A stretch of DNA of 64,000 bases from positions 25,586,020-25,650,019 of the forward strand of contig NC_035170.2 of the NCBI RefSeq assembly GCF_001659605.2. The letters are read 5' to 3'. Positions 48,113-60,644 of this stretch are shown one piece after another. This DNA is from Manihot esculenta (lineage: Eukaryota; Streptophyta; Magnoliopsida; Malpighiales; Euphorbiaceae). The notes under the pieces were generated by a model. It searched no databases, had not been told where the DNA came from, and worked only from the letters and a program-made list of their open reading frames with translations. The stretch's first letter is position 1, and each line of letters opens with the position of its first letter. A program made the position numbers and the translations under genes.

Positions 48113-51100
48113 ATGATGCAAGGAGGAGGAGAAGTAGTAAGCATTGGGGAGCTCACTTCCAATCTCTCCACATACAAAGAACAGCTTCATAAGGTACTTC
48201 TCCCTCTATTTTTCTGGAACAGCTTCATAATTTACCTTTTTGTTTTTGGTAATTTTGATTTTTAGTGTTGGTGCTGGGAATTGTGTCAATTGGGTATCTC
48301 GAATTAGGGTTTGTTTTTGCTGGGCTTATTCTCGAGGTTATATTGTTGAATTTTGATTTGGTTTATTTTTTCGCGTTAAATTATGTTTTTCCCCATTTAA
48401 ATTATCCCTTTCTGTTTTCTTTTGAAGTTTTTATTTTCCCCGTTTTCGACTTCTTCAGTAGCTATATCAAATTAAGGGTTCTTTTTCCTCCTTGAACTTC
48501 AATTGTTCAATTTAATCCAACTATGTCCTCTCCCTCCATTAAGTGGGATGAAGATTGAGTTGGGTTTTTCATATTCGTTTTCTAATATCTTTATTTGGCT
48601 AGTCACACACTCTTGTTTAGTGTTTTTTTCTCCCTTCACGACTTCAGCGTTAGTATGAGTTCTAGTAAGAATTGGATTTGATAGTGTCAAATATGAATTT
48701 TCGAACAATGTGTTCTTCAAGTTATGTTTTCGCTTTTACAGTCTAAAATGAATGTGTTGCATACTTTCTTATAAAAATTTGTATTTTTTCGCCTATTTGC
48801 TATCTGCTATAGACTAAATATAGAGTTATCTTTTATCTAGTGTATCTTTTATGTATAATGACATATCATGCCTGTGGATCAGGTTAGACAACTTTTGGCT
48901 GATAATCCAGATAATTCCGAGTATGCTGACATGGAGAAGGAGCTTAATGAGGTGATCCTTACTTGTTTTTACTCGGTTTCTGCTATTTATTCCTAGTTGA
49001 AAATTTTTTTCTGTTTGAGTATATTTTCGACAGATGCTGTTTGAATAATTATCGTCTGAAAATGGTCAACTTCTCTAGGCATCAGGTCACAAAACATTAG
49101 GTGTTTCTATTTGGGTGTTGGATAGATGTTACTATTTCAGCGTCTAGGTTTTGATGCTGTTATCTTTCTTTCTCTTCCTCCTATCTCTTGAAGGACTTCA
49201 ACATGTTGCTTAAACATGCAACTTTAATAAGGTGCTAATGGCTTCCATGGAGATTTGTTTTCATTTCAGGGTTGAAAAGGTGAGGGTGGTTTTTATGCTA
49301 ACTAAAATTCCATGTCTCCAGAAACAGGAAATGTGTGGAGAATTTTTTTTTTGTCTTTTAAAAAAGAAGAAAGAAAAAAAAAACTTGGAGCTGTTTATAA
49401 AACTTAAAACTTCATCAAGATGCCCATCACTTTATCTTGGTTCATTTGCAGGTGTGCTAGGCATCGTGATGGCCAGCCTGACTCTGTTCCTCACCTGATT
49501 TGAGATGTTCACACTGAGATTCTAAGTTTGAGTTTTAATGCAGATTGCAGTTTATGATGTAAAGGCTCTGTTTTGTATTATACTAGGCTAACATTGTCAA
49601 GATGCAGGTCATCGCTCTCACGGAGGAACTTCTTGCAACTGCAAAGCAGAATGAGATTTCTGGATCAGAGATTGGGCCAGGAACTAGTGCATCCACTCTT
49701 TTGCCCCAGCCTAGGGTGAATAAAAGTGTAAATTACACTTATTTTGCTTTATATTTATGTATGTTTTGAAAGTATGTATCATGGCCAGATGCATGTGGGA
49801 AGTTTATAATGTATAACTGTTATGTATGAAATTTTACATACTTGTACATTTTATAATGACATGTTAGGTGCTAATACAATGCCTTTTTCTGCTAATCAGG
49901 ATTCAACTGGAATCTCTAGTGAACATGAGAGGTTTCCTGTTGGTGCAAAAGTTCAAGCTGTATGGAGTGAAGATGGGGAGTGGTATGTGATATAAACATA
50001 TAGATTCAAAAGTTGATCATGTCTATTTTATTTCATTCTTATCAGCTTGTTTTATCTTTGTGGTGTTTGATTAGTTAAATGTTCAGGTATGATGCAACAA
50101 TTGAGGCTCTTACTCCAAATGGATATTATGTTTCCTATGATGAATGGGGGAATAAGGAAGAGGTATATTTGTCACCCCAGTTTCAAATCATTGGTGTGTT
50201 TGTCCTAGTTGCATCTATTTATCTGGATCATTGCTAAGTCTGGCAATAGAATTGTGTTGTCTTGGGCTTTCATCATAAGTAGGATATGTAAATTGATCAT
50301 TGCCTTTTTGCACAGATTGCTCGCAGAAATTCTATAGCTGAAAATAACAGTGACCATAGCATAATCCAAGAGTGCTTGTTTTGGAAGCCATATTTCATTT
50401 CATAAAGTCTTCACTTATTGGTGGTTCTCAAATCAAATTCCTTTAATTACTGGAGATTCAATACCGCTGTCTATTTGATTGTACTGTAAGAAGTTCAGCG
50501 TTGGATAATCATGTACTGAATTTTCGTTATTGGTCTACAATGAGGACTTGTGAGGCCATTAGCATTGTGAATGATAAGATATTTGACTGGAAAAATGTTT
50601 GTTTAAATAACAGCCATTATGTGATGTAATGGCATTAAATGATGAGTTTTTGGTAAACTATTTTTTTATGGATTTCAGAAATTGTTTTGGGAATCATGGT
50701 GAAGCCGGCATTATGGCTGCTACATCAAGTTATTGGCCAGTACAGCTATTAATATTATGGCTGTCACACTGTATAAACCTTTCTCCTTGCACCTATTCTT
50801 GTAGTGGTTCTTTCAGAAAGTGACATCCCTCATTCCATAACTAGAGGGGATCAACTTGATTCTTTATTGCACGAGATTCAAGACTGTTTATAGATTTCTC
50901 TCTGTTGCATGTAACTTGTTCATTTGTTTTGGCTTGTTTATTTCTTTCTACTCATTACAGTTGTGGTAAATTTTATTCTGAAACAAACACTGGATGGCCT
51001 GTCCTAACAGTTGCTAATCCTAGGTTGATCCTGCCAATGTAAGACCAATTGAATTCAATGCTTTACTGGAAGCTGAAAGAGTGGCTGAAGCTACTAAGCA

Positions 51101-52278
51101 AGCTATCAAGAGGAAGATAGCACAAGCTGCTTCTGTTGACTTCCAATCACGGAGTTTGCCAGCAAAGCTTCATATAAATGTTGATGACCCAGAGGATGTG
51201 GTAAGCAGTGCTTATTGTGCTTACTGTTATTATTATTTCTTTTTGACTTTGGGGTTGCTGATGTTTATATCAATAAAATTTACATTAGTGGTTTATCTGG
51301 AATTGGGAAAGCTTAAATGGATTTGTTTTTACAGTCGGATTCAAAATGATACATTATTTCTGGCTGCTAGAGAAATCCATCTGTCTTGTATTTTATCCAT
51401 CCAACAATTGTTTACCCAGAAACTTATTCTTTTCTATTTAAATTTGTTAGGTTTATGCTACAAATTTTGCTGATAAATTGCTTTATATGATATTTTTATT
51501 TTTCTATTATCATTTTGAATTATGTTGTTAAGCTATTGATTTATATTCCTTAATTTTCGTGCGTGATGGTGATGATTACCTTAACTAACCAACAGAAAGC
51601 TGCCAAGCGTAAGAAAATACATGCTTTCAAGTCAAAGATGCGCTTCGAGCAACTTGAAGTTACACAAAATAAGCGGCAGAATGCATGGCAGCAGTTCCAA
51701 ACAGCTAAAGGCAGCACTAAAAAGGTACACACCTGCAAAGCTAATTGAAGGATAGAAGGTTTCGCCCTTTAGCTTTCCTTGTCCCCCAATTGCCAGGTGG
51801 AAGCTTATAGAATTATTATGAGGCCATGTAATTAGAAATTGATTGCTCATTTGTTTCACCATGAAGGGATTTAGTTTATTTTTACAGTATTAATTATGGC
51901 ATAATCAGAAATCCACTTTTTTCTGGAACGAAGTGATTGACGATTACAAACTCTCCATACCTTGGCCTTCATCTCCTTCTAGAATACTACTTCGTGGAGT
52001 TGTGACCTTTGCATTAGAAAAGATATGAAATGTGTAGAGAAAAACATCAGAAGAGTTGGTGCTGAAATTTTTAATTATTATTATTTTGTTATGTACCCAC
52101 ATTTTTATGTTTCCAGGTCGGTTTCTTCTCTGGGCGCAAGAGAGAGAGCATTTTTAAGTCTCCTGATGATCCTAATGGTAAGGTCGGTGTGACTGGAAGT
52201 GGAAAGGGCTTGACAGAGTTCCAGAAAAGAGAAAAGCACTTGCATCTCAAAGGTGGAACAGTCGAGGCTGATGATTAG
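48113..52278 (+). CDS. SPF30/SMNDC1-like Tudor-domain splicing factor
   Basis: Eight exons, 298 predicted residues: 48113-48193, 48883-48951, 49608-49727, 49900-49982, 50087-50162, 51024-51200, 51596-51724 and 52117-52278. All introns are GT-AG and in phase. The N-terminus is helical (ELTSNLSTYKEQLHKVRQLL, EKELNEVIALTEELLATA). The Tudor domain spans about residues 105-160 (FPVGAKVQAVWSEDGEWYDA, YYVSYDEWGNKEEVDPANVR). A basic linker (AAKRKKIHAFKSKMRFEQLE, NKRQNAWQQFQ) leads to FFSGRKRESIFKSPDDPNGK near the end. In animals SMNDC1/SPF30 binds dimethylarginine on Sm proteins and helps tri-snRNP join the spliceosome in the nucleus. The aromatic residues of the Tudor cage (W, Y, Y) are present. Two adjacent ATGs open the frame; I took the first. 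Confidence 0.93.
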
Positions 52279-55200
52279 ATTTTTGAGCTTCAATTATTTT
52301 CTTTGTTCGTACTTAACTTGCTTCATTACCCATGCCTTCTGTCAACTGGCACGGTAGCTGGGTCTCTGGTTTTAGCATGGCATTCCTTTATGAGGATTCG
52401 TGTTACCTAGATTGCCATATGCAGATGCTCGGATAGTACAACTTCTCTGTTATATCTGAATTAGTTCCTTTCTACACCCCCCCCCCCCCCCCCCTCTTCT
52501 TTCTCTCTCCCCCAAACATAATATATATACACACAATTTTTACTCCTTTATATAACATCATGTGTACTAGTTTATAAGCAGAAACTGTGGGGTGTGCTTG
52601 TAGCTAAAGCTTAGCTTTTGTTGAAATTGAAGTGAGGTTCTCAGAAATGTTCTGAATATGAGGGAAGAGGATGATTCCTCTTGGGTTGCATGCTAGAGGT
52701 CTGAACTCTGAAGTGTGTTTTGAAGCTGTCAAAACTAAGGAATTAAGCTCAAGTAGGTTGTCCAAACCCATATTTTAATTCTGTTAAATTGAAGATCTCT
52801 TTGTCAAAATAATTTTTTTTAAAGTTTGATATAGTTAAAATATAGAGTAAACTATTTATTTTTGAGAAATTTTAAAATGTGTTAATTTTGATACAATTTG
52901 ATGATTAAATAATACTATATATTAATAGTATTTTAATTGTTTTAAAAAATAATTAATGAAAAATTAAACTGAGTGACTCTTAAAATTTAGAGTAAAGGGA
53001 TGCTTATATGTTAATTTTAAAATAACTCGGACCTAAAAGTAATTTACTGTAAAAAAGATCTTGCAGAAAGACTCAATAATTAATAGTTTAAAAAGATTAA
53101 CAGTTTAATGGGTTTTTGGAAAACAAAGAGGATAAGTAATTATTTCCACTAAACTATGGTATCAGATGGTAATTTTTTCTTTAGAAAAACATATAATTTT
53201 ATATGTTTTCCACACACATTTCTTATTATTTTTTTAATCAGTTGCGTGGTTGACCTTATTAAAATTAAATTTACCTGGATCTTGGCCTCTGGGGTCCACC
53301 TTAAGCCATTGTGGTAAAAAAGAAAGAAAGAAAGAAAGGAGGAAAAAAAAAAAAAAAAGCATCATTTCAGGTTTTCAGGATCAAAATTATTATGTTTATA
53401 TGGTTTATGTTGGTTGGTTCAATCCATTCTCAGACAAAGGATTAGACATGAAAAAAAGATAAAAAAAAACACGAGTGATTGTTGTTCCTATATTGTAATT
53501 TTTATCGACTGAATGCATAACACTTACATTCTTGCATTATTTGGTATTAATCAATTAAATATTTAAAATTAAATTTATAATTTATTAAATACTTAAATTT
53601 ATAAAAATTATTTTAATTAAATATAAAGTAATCATGTTATCTATAACTCATAAAAAATTTTAAAAAAAAGAACATTAGTTATTACTGATTGTATTTTAAA
53701 TTTTAATAATTATATTGTAAATTTTCATAAAATATTACTGAAAATTTAAAATATAATTAATAATATTTAAAGTACGATAAATACTAAACGAAATATAAGT
53801 GATATATAACATGATTAACACGTGTTTAATTGTCATAAATTTTATAAATTTAAATGTTAAATTAGTCATGAATATATTTTAGAGTAATAAATATGCATTT
53901 AAGCATGGTTGGTTGAAGGAAGTTCACATATATCTCTTCAATGCTTTCTTCTCTCTTTTGGATCCTATGCTTGTTATGGTAAAACAAGTCATTATCTTAT
54001 TCATGACCAAAAAGGATGGAACTCCATTTCCTTGGCAACCATTTAAAAAAAAAAAAAGAGTAGGGAAGCATGTGCTTGTCCTTTAGCCCACATCTCGATG
54101 AATATTCAGCCAGTGGTGTTAGATACACAGTGATAGTGAAGGGTTTTTGCAGGTGAGGGAGGGCCCTTTCTACTCTCTCTACCTCCAACATCAATACATG
54201 TTTGAGTATTGTCTTTTTTGTAGATTTTTCTTTCTTTTTTTTCTTTTTCTTTTTATCTTTTTAAATTTTAAAGAAAACAACATCTCCCCACTTCCTTTTC
54301 TTTTAGGAAATTTGCTTAATTAAATCGTTTGGTATGAAAAAATTTATTAATTGATTTTTTAATTTTAAAAAATATATTAAAGTATCTATAAAATTTTAAA
54401 TAATTTATTAATTAATTTTAATAATTTTGTGTTGCATAAAAACTGATTAATTAGTCCCTCAATGATATAAAATATTTACAATACTTAATTTTTAAAAAAT
54501 ATCTATTAATTAGTCCCTTCGTTTGAAATATAGTATAAACTTTTCAATAAGACTCAGCGGCTAAAATTAATGAAAAAATTAAGCAGTAAACTTTCTAAAA
54601 CCTCAGAAATATTTTAATATATTTTTTAAAATTAATAGATATATTAATAAGTTTTTCTATACTATAGGGATCAATTAGAAATTTTTTTTTTCTCATTGAT
54701 AATTCTTTTTCCTCTCTATTTCTGAGATAACTTTTTGCTTTTTTGACTCTATTGATAGAGGCCTGATTACAAGTTCCACATACATGCATCACATTATACT
54801 TGTTAGATTGCTCCATAAAAATTTGTCTTCAACTAGCATAGCACTACCCATGCACTATCATATTCCTTTTTATATATATCTTTCAAAGGAAATTGATGAG
54901 GTTCCCATTGATCAGAGAATTCATATTCCTATATTTACATAAAGGAGAAACAAATAAGAGAATGCAATGAATCTTCTCAAGGTATAATACAATTTGTTCT
55001 TGGATGAATTGCATTTTTTGGTATAAATTACTCTTATTTCAGTTATCTAAGCTTAATCATACAAATATTTACGATCAAATATAATAACTTTAAATTTAAT
55101 TTTTATGATTTTTGTTAAAGTAATAAAGAAAATATTTTAATGAGATTGAGAGTTTGATTTTTATGAATATAGTAAGTACTCTCTTTAAGCACGCGATCAA

Positions 55201-55356
55201 TATAATACCTGTAATTATACGAAAAAAAAACTCTAGAGAAAGGATAGATAAATTATTTTATAATTTTTCATAATTCTTTTACTTATAATACAAGTCTATA
55301 TATAGATAATTTCAAGCAAGCATTAAATTTTTCCTATCAATTCTCTCTCTCTCTCT
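52279..55356. other. AT-rich spacer between SPF30-like and NPF genes
   Basis: Holds the SPF30-like 3' UTR, a run of 18 C at 52477-52494 and AT-rich DNA. A block near 54330-54670 resembles the AT-rich repeat seen near 8050 and 27960. A CT microsatellite at 55341-55356 abuts the NPF stop codon. No additional gene recognised. Confidence 0.5.
52477..52494 (+). repeat. Poly(C) tract
   Basis: Eighteen C in a row followed by a CT-rich stretch, about 200 bases after the SPF30-like stop codon. Such runs are error-prone in sequencing, so the exact length is uncertain. Confidence 0.85.
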
Positions 55357-57951
55357 TTAAGGTATACTTTCATCTCCAATGTTTTTTGAAGCATTGAAGC
55401 TATAGTGGTTGATGTAGTCTTCCCCATGTGTCTCATGCTGTGTGCTTGATAAAGATGGATTATAAGAATACCATCTAGCACAAACTAGATAATTGATGAA
55501 GTTGATAAAGCTAAGGACAGCAAGTAACCAATAGAAAAGATCAAGCCTGTCTTTGTTGAGATTGTTCTCACTGAGCCAACCTTTGTTTTCAGAACCTGAT
55601 GAAGTGATCTTGTTCACTAAAGACACCAACAAGGAGCTCAAATAGAATCCAAATGAGTATGAACAATAAGTGATTGCAGTTAGAAATGCTTGCATCCCTT
55701 TTAAAGATTGCTTGTAAAAGAACTCAACAAGACCAACTGCTGTGAGCATTTCTGATAATCCAAAGATCAAGAACTGTGGAGTGATCCAAAAGATTGATAA
55801 TATTTGTTCAGATTCTACTGCTGCATCCCTTCTCTTCTTCTCCATGATTGCAGCAGCAACCATTGAAAAAGTAGCAAAAAAGAGCCCAGCACCTATTCTT
55901 TGCAAAGGGGTTATTCCAGATTCATGACCAGTGAATTTTCTTGCAAATGGGACAAAGAAGGTGTCATAGAGAGGGACTACAATTATAAGGATAATGTAAG
56001 GGATGGCTTGAAGAGAAGCTGGTGGGATTTTGAATGATTCTGTGAGATGGGTATCCATTGAACTCCCTTGTTGGACTGAAAATGTTTGGAGCTGTGCTAA
56101 AATAGTATTGAAAACAATAGTGCAAGCAAAAATTGGAATAACTGATATTAGTATCTTCACTTGCTCCACTTGTGTTACAGTGCATAATCTCCATGGACTC
56201 TCCATTGTATTTGTCCCATCTTGAACTTTTATGCAGGCCTTATCCAAGAACCTGAAAAAAATTTGGTTTTTACGGTCATTAACAAGTATTAATAAGTTAA
56301 ATGATAATAGATTATTGATACTGGAATCGTCGTCGAAAAGTCTGGAGCTTAATTTAAACTCCAGGTCGAATATATAATATTTGAGATTTTGAATTACCTC
56401 AATCTTTGAGTGTGAACAAGTCTGCCAGAGTCAGAAGATATGCCAACTATATTATTATTTTGGCTTCCATATAACATGTCTGGATTAGATGGACAGATTT
56501 GTTTTCTCTTTGAGAAGGCAGCCACAAAAACCTAATAAAAATTGAACAAAAGATAAAGAGAATCTTATTAGAATATTAGAAAGCTGAATGATTAAGCTAT
56601 GGGTATAGGAAAATAGTATTAGTCAAATTCTCCTTCAGGCAAATGAGTCAGAAGACAACCCTTTATATTAATAATTCACATGTTAGCTTTGTCTCTGATA
56701 GGATAAGCAAAACAAAATTCCATATACTTATTTAATATGCTAATTAATTTTTGTCCCTAATGCACATGTCAATTAATTTTTTAATAATATTAAAAAATAA
56801 TAATAATAATAAGATAAACAAATTACTTGAGCAATGGGGGTGAAGATGCTTCCTTGAGGGGGCTTATTCCTGTAATATAAAGTGCCAGAAACCAAGCTGA
56901 TGAGCCCCATGGCCATGGCAGCTGCAGAGACTCCAAAGCCAACATCCATGCCAGAATGTGTTTGGACCCACACAAGAACAGTAAGGGCAATAAGTTCACC
57001 AATTGAGAAAGCAAAATAGGCAGCATTGAAGTAGGTGGAAAGATTCTTGGATTGCTTTTGGTTATTTTGATTGAATTGGTCAGCCCCATGAGCAATCATA
57101 TTGGGTTTAACACATCCACTTCCAAGTGCCACTAAGTATAGTGCTACAAAAAAGATCAAAGCCTTAAAGCCTTTTGCTTCAACACAGTACTGTTCTTCAT
57201 TAATGTTGCACTGAGGTGGCTTTAACTGTGGAAGATGGGCTTGCACTGATAGCAATATGAAACCCTACAGTAAATTTATAGAAAATTATCATATGGGTAA
57301 GAAACATTTTCAAATAATATGTAAAGTTTGTCTCTTTTTCTTGAAGAAAACAAGAATTGTTGAAGGATTGAGAGGTTAGCTAGAGAGACAAAAAGTGGGA
57401 TAAAAAAGAAAGGTGGTCTTACAGAAAGTTCCACAAAGCCAAAGATGAGCATGGTCCAGAAACAACCAAGATAAGAGTCTGAGAGGTAGCCACCAAGGAG
57501 GGCTAAGATAAAGACAGTTCCAACAAAGTTTGTCACTATATTTGCAGACTTTGACAAAGAGAAGTGCATCTCATTCATCACATATGTTATCAGATTGTTC
57601 CCTACAGCTGCTATTGCCATTATCTCAAATGCTTGAAGCCCTGCAAAAGAAAAAATATGTATATTCAATTCAACAATCAGTTGAATCTTAAAAAAACTAG
57701 ACAACATATGAGAAAGAAAGAGAGAGAGAGAGAGAGTTCAAACATATTGACTCCAGTTGCTTTCACCATCAAAATCCATCTTGTGTATAATATACGAACA
57801 CAAAATTTTAAAGGAAATAGGAAAAACAAGAAGAAAAATTCAAGGCTAGCTACTTATGAAAGTTGAAAAAGAAAAATCCATGAAAATCATGTCAAGAAGA
57901 TCAGTACTCGAGCCAAACTGCATATGCATATACTTCGTGCGTGTTCAGCTT

Positions 57952-57985
<34 letters not shown>

Positions 57986-58176
57986 CGTATTTTTTTATAT
58001 TTATGAGAGAGAAAGAGAGAAGTACCAAGAACAAATGTTGCAGCTCTCATACCACCATGCTTGTGAGGATTGGAGGGTCTCCCTCTCCAATCAATTGTAG
58101 ATTCTTGATCATTAACAACAACTACACTACTCTTGCTCTCTCCTTTGTTGCTGTGCCTCCTGCCTTCCATTTCCAT
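55357..58176 (-). CDS. NRT1/PTR family (NPF4-type) membrane transporter
   Basis: Five exons on the minus strand, 611 predicted residues: 58026-58176, 57423-57640, 56827-57264, 56398-56531 and 55357-56251. All junctions are GT-AG and in phase. The cytosolic N-terminus ends in DWRGRPSNPHKHGGMRAATF. Family signatures follow: MHFSLSKSANIVTNFVGTVF, LALLGGYLSDSYLG, ALGSGCVKPNMIAHGADQF, STYFNAAYFAFSIGELIA, RFLDKAC, IPIFACTIVFNTILAQLQTF, YDTFFVPFARKFTG and ITPLQRIGAGLFF. The pattern fits twelve membrane segments with a central loop. NPF4 members include ABA, gibberellin and nitrate transporters at the plasma membrane; the substrate here is not predictable. The usual ExxER motif of helix 1 is replaced by QAFEIMA. 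NPF4.3/4.4-like is my best guess. Confidence 0.93.
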
Positions 58177-58298
58177 TCTTTCTCCTCTTCTCTCTCTCTA
58201 TGAGAACAGAGATTTTTTGTTTATCTTGGAAAGAAATTAATGCCAAACTAGTTGTTGTCTTACTCTATGCTGAAATTGAGGGTAGTGGGTAGTCCTGA

Positions 58299-58305
58299 AT
58301 TTATA
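58299..58305 (-). promoter_or_regulatory. Candidate TATA box of the NPF gene
   Basis: TATAAAT on the minus strand lies about 123 bases before the ATG at 58176. That predicts a leader of roughly 90 bases. CT-rich sequence follows in the presumed leader (58180-58200), as in many plant 5' UTRs. Confidence 0.5.
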
Positions 58306-59189
58306 AGGTGGGAGAGGCTAAAGCAAAGCAATTCTCTTGCAATGAAACTGCCTTGGAAAGTACTCAAACCCACACGCACCTTCAACTTTGTGGACAACAC
58401 TTGTGAGTTGAAAAACAAAAGAGAGAAAGAGAAATGCATATTACTATTCAACATAAAAATTTAAATGAGTAATTCGACACTTTTATTATTTAATTAAAAT
58501 AAAAAATTTAAAATAAAAAATATTTTTGACTTAGATTATAATTATAAATTTATAGAAATTGGAAAAAAAAAAAAGTTGATAGGAGCATTTGTGATTTGTG
58601 ATTGTATTTTATTGGATGGAGTTGACATTTGGGTATTTGGAATTGTGTGGTGGTCCACATTCTTTTCTTATATTCTATCAACTTTTCTCTGTTGGTTATA
58701 ATTAAAACCCATTTTGTAATTTCACAAATGAATTTAATATTGAAAGAAATTAAAAAAATAAATTTTGTTTTTTAATGTGGTAATAAATATGATTGGTGAG
58801 ATTAGTTGTTTGGATTTTATTGTCACCACAAATAAAAAGGACCACAATCTCACAAATTTGGGTGCATGAGTTTCATGTTTGTTATCATATCATTACCTTG
58901 TACATGTTTCCATGACTAAGCCCTAGCTCTTGAACTTGTAAACCGTCAGCCGAGATTTCTCTTTTTTTTTTAAAAAAAAAAAATCAATTTATTATTATAC
59001 AATATAAATTTAATCTTAATTTTAATAATATCTATAAGTTGAAACAAATTAATTAAGTGAATAATGAATTGAGTCGAAATTGAAAACCATTGACACTATT
59101 AAAAATTTAGAAGAAAGAATGCCTCCATTTTAAGGAATTGACGCAGCTATTTGGCTATAAAACCTATAAACAAAAATGGTGGAAACTTC
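58306..59189. other. Upstream region of the NPF gene
   Basis: AT-rich DNA beyond the presumed promoter. No gene recognised. Confidence 0.45.
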
Positions 59190-59606
59190 AAACTGAAAAA
59201 ATAATTGGAATCGAATTAATTTAAAATTTTGATTTAATTTTTTATTTATTTCAGTTTAATTCAATTTTTAATTTTAAAAATTTCAGTTATTTTCGTTCAG
59301 TTCAATTTTAATAAAAAAACAAAAAAAATTAATCTGAATCGATTAGTGATGATAATATATTATTTTCAATAATATAAAGAGATTAGATCATTAAAATATT
59401 TTAATTAAATTTTGAAACACTAATAAAGTTCAAAGAATAAAAAATTTATTAAAAATCTAAACCGATCAGATGGAATCAAATTGAATCGAATCAGATCAAT
59501 TCGATTCAATTTTTTATTAAAATTGATTTGATTCGATTTTTATAAATACCAAAATTTTAATTTTTGATTTAGTTTGATTTTAAACTGAACCGATCAAATG
59601 CTCACC
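59190..59606. mobile_element. MITE copy A (GGTGAGCA family)
   Basis: Shares its whole length with copy B at 60230-60637: GAATCGAATTAATTT near the start, ATTAGTGATGATAATATATT in the middle and CCGATCAAATGCTCACC at the end. The interior is rich in TTCGATTC/GAATCGAA phrases with inverted symmetry. The right terminus TGCTCACC is clear; the left is worn. It has no coding sequence. Confidence 0.7.
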
Positions 59607-60229
59607 ATAAGAATGATTAATAAAAAGAAAATGACTCAAGAGATTCGAGATCATACCATGAAAGTAAAAGAAGCCGTTTAGGATTAGAATAGTGCAATTT
59701 TCTTATAAAAAAAATAATTTATCTTAAACTTTTTATGTAGTTTTTCTTATTTTGAAATAAAAGTATATCTATTTTGATGAATGGATATTCTGAAATATGA
59801 GGAAAGAAAATTAATTTTGATTAATTCAAATTATAACACTTTGAAACAATTAAAAAATTATAAATTTGAAAACATTCATTTCGAACAACAATGAATAATT
59901 AATAAGTCCCACAATGAATTTGAAAAATTATAGTGCAAAATAGCTTAACATAGTTATGATTTTTATTATATTGTTAGTATTATTATTTTTTAAACAAATT
60001 TAATTTCTGTAAAGTTAATGTAAATAAAAAAGTATTTTTAGTGATGTGTTTTCTGAAAAATATTATATTTTTTTGAAAATGAAATATTTTGAACTAAACA
60101 TGGGTAATGTTTGAGTTGGTACTTGGTAAAGTGATGGCATTCGATAACTATTCCACATTTTGAGTAATAGAATGTATATTATATTATCGGTGGTGGTTGA
60201 TAGATATGTATATAAATTTATATATCATT

Positions 60230-60637
60230 AGGGTGAGTAATATCTGGTTCAAATAAAAAAATTGATCGAATTGAATTAATTTAGAAATTCGGTTCGATTC
60301 GATTTTTAATTTCAAAAATTTTAGTTATTTTGATTCGGTTCGATTTTAATAAGAAAATCGAAAAAATTAAACTGATTAGTGATAATAGTATATTATTTTT
60401 GATAATATAGAGATTAAACCATAAGTAAGATTGAAATATTTCAATTAAATTTTAAAATATTAAAAATAAGTTGTGAAAAATAAAAAGTCTAATCGATCAA
60501 ACCGAATCGAATCAAATCAGTTCGATTTGGCCCGATTTCTGTTTAGAATCGATTCAGTTTGATTTTTATAAATATTAAAATTTTAATTTATTCAGTTCAA
60601 TTTGATTTTAAATCAAATCGATCGAATGCTCACCCCT
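60230..60637. mobile_element. MITE copy B (GGTGAGCA family)
   Basis: Starts AGGGTGAGTA at 60230 and ends TGCTCACCCCT at 60637, an imperfect terminal inverted repeat. It aligns along its length with copy A. The right end is only 7 bp from the LTR start at 60645. The length of about 408 bp and the lack of coding sequence fit a MITE, possibly hAT-derived. A target duplication is not evident. Confidence 0.75.
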
Positions 60638-60644
60638 GTATACT

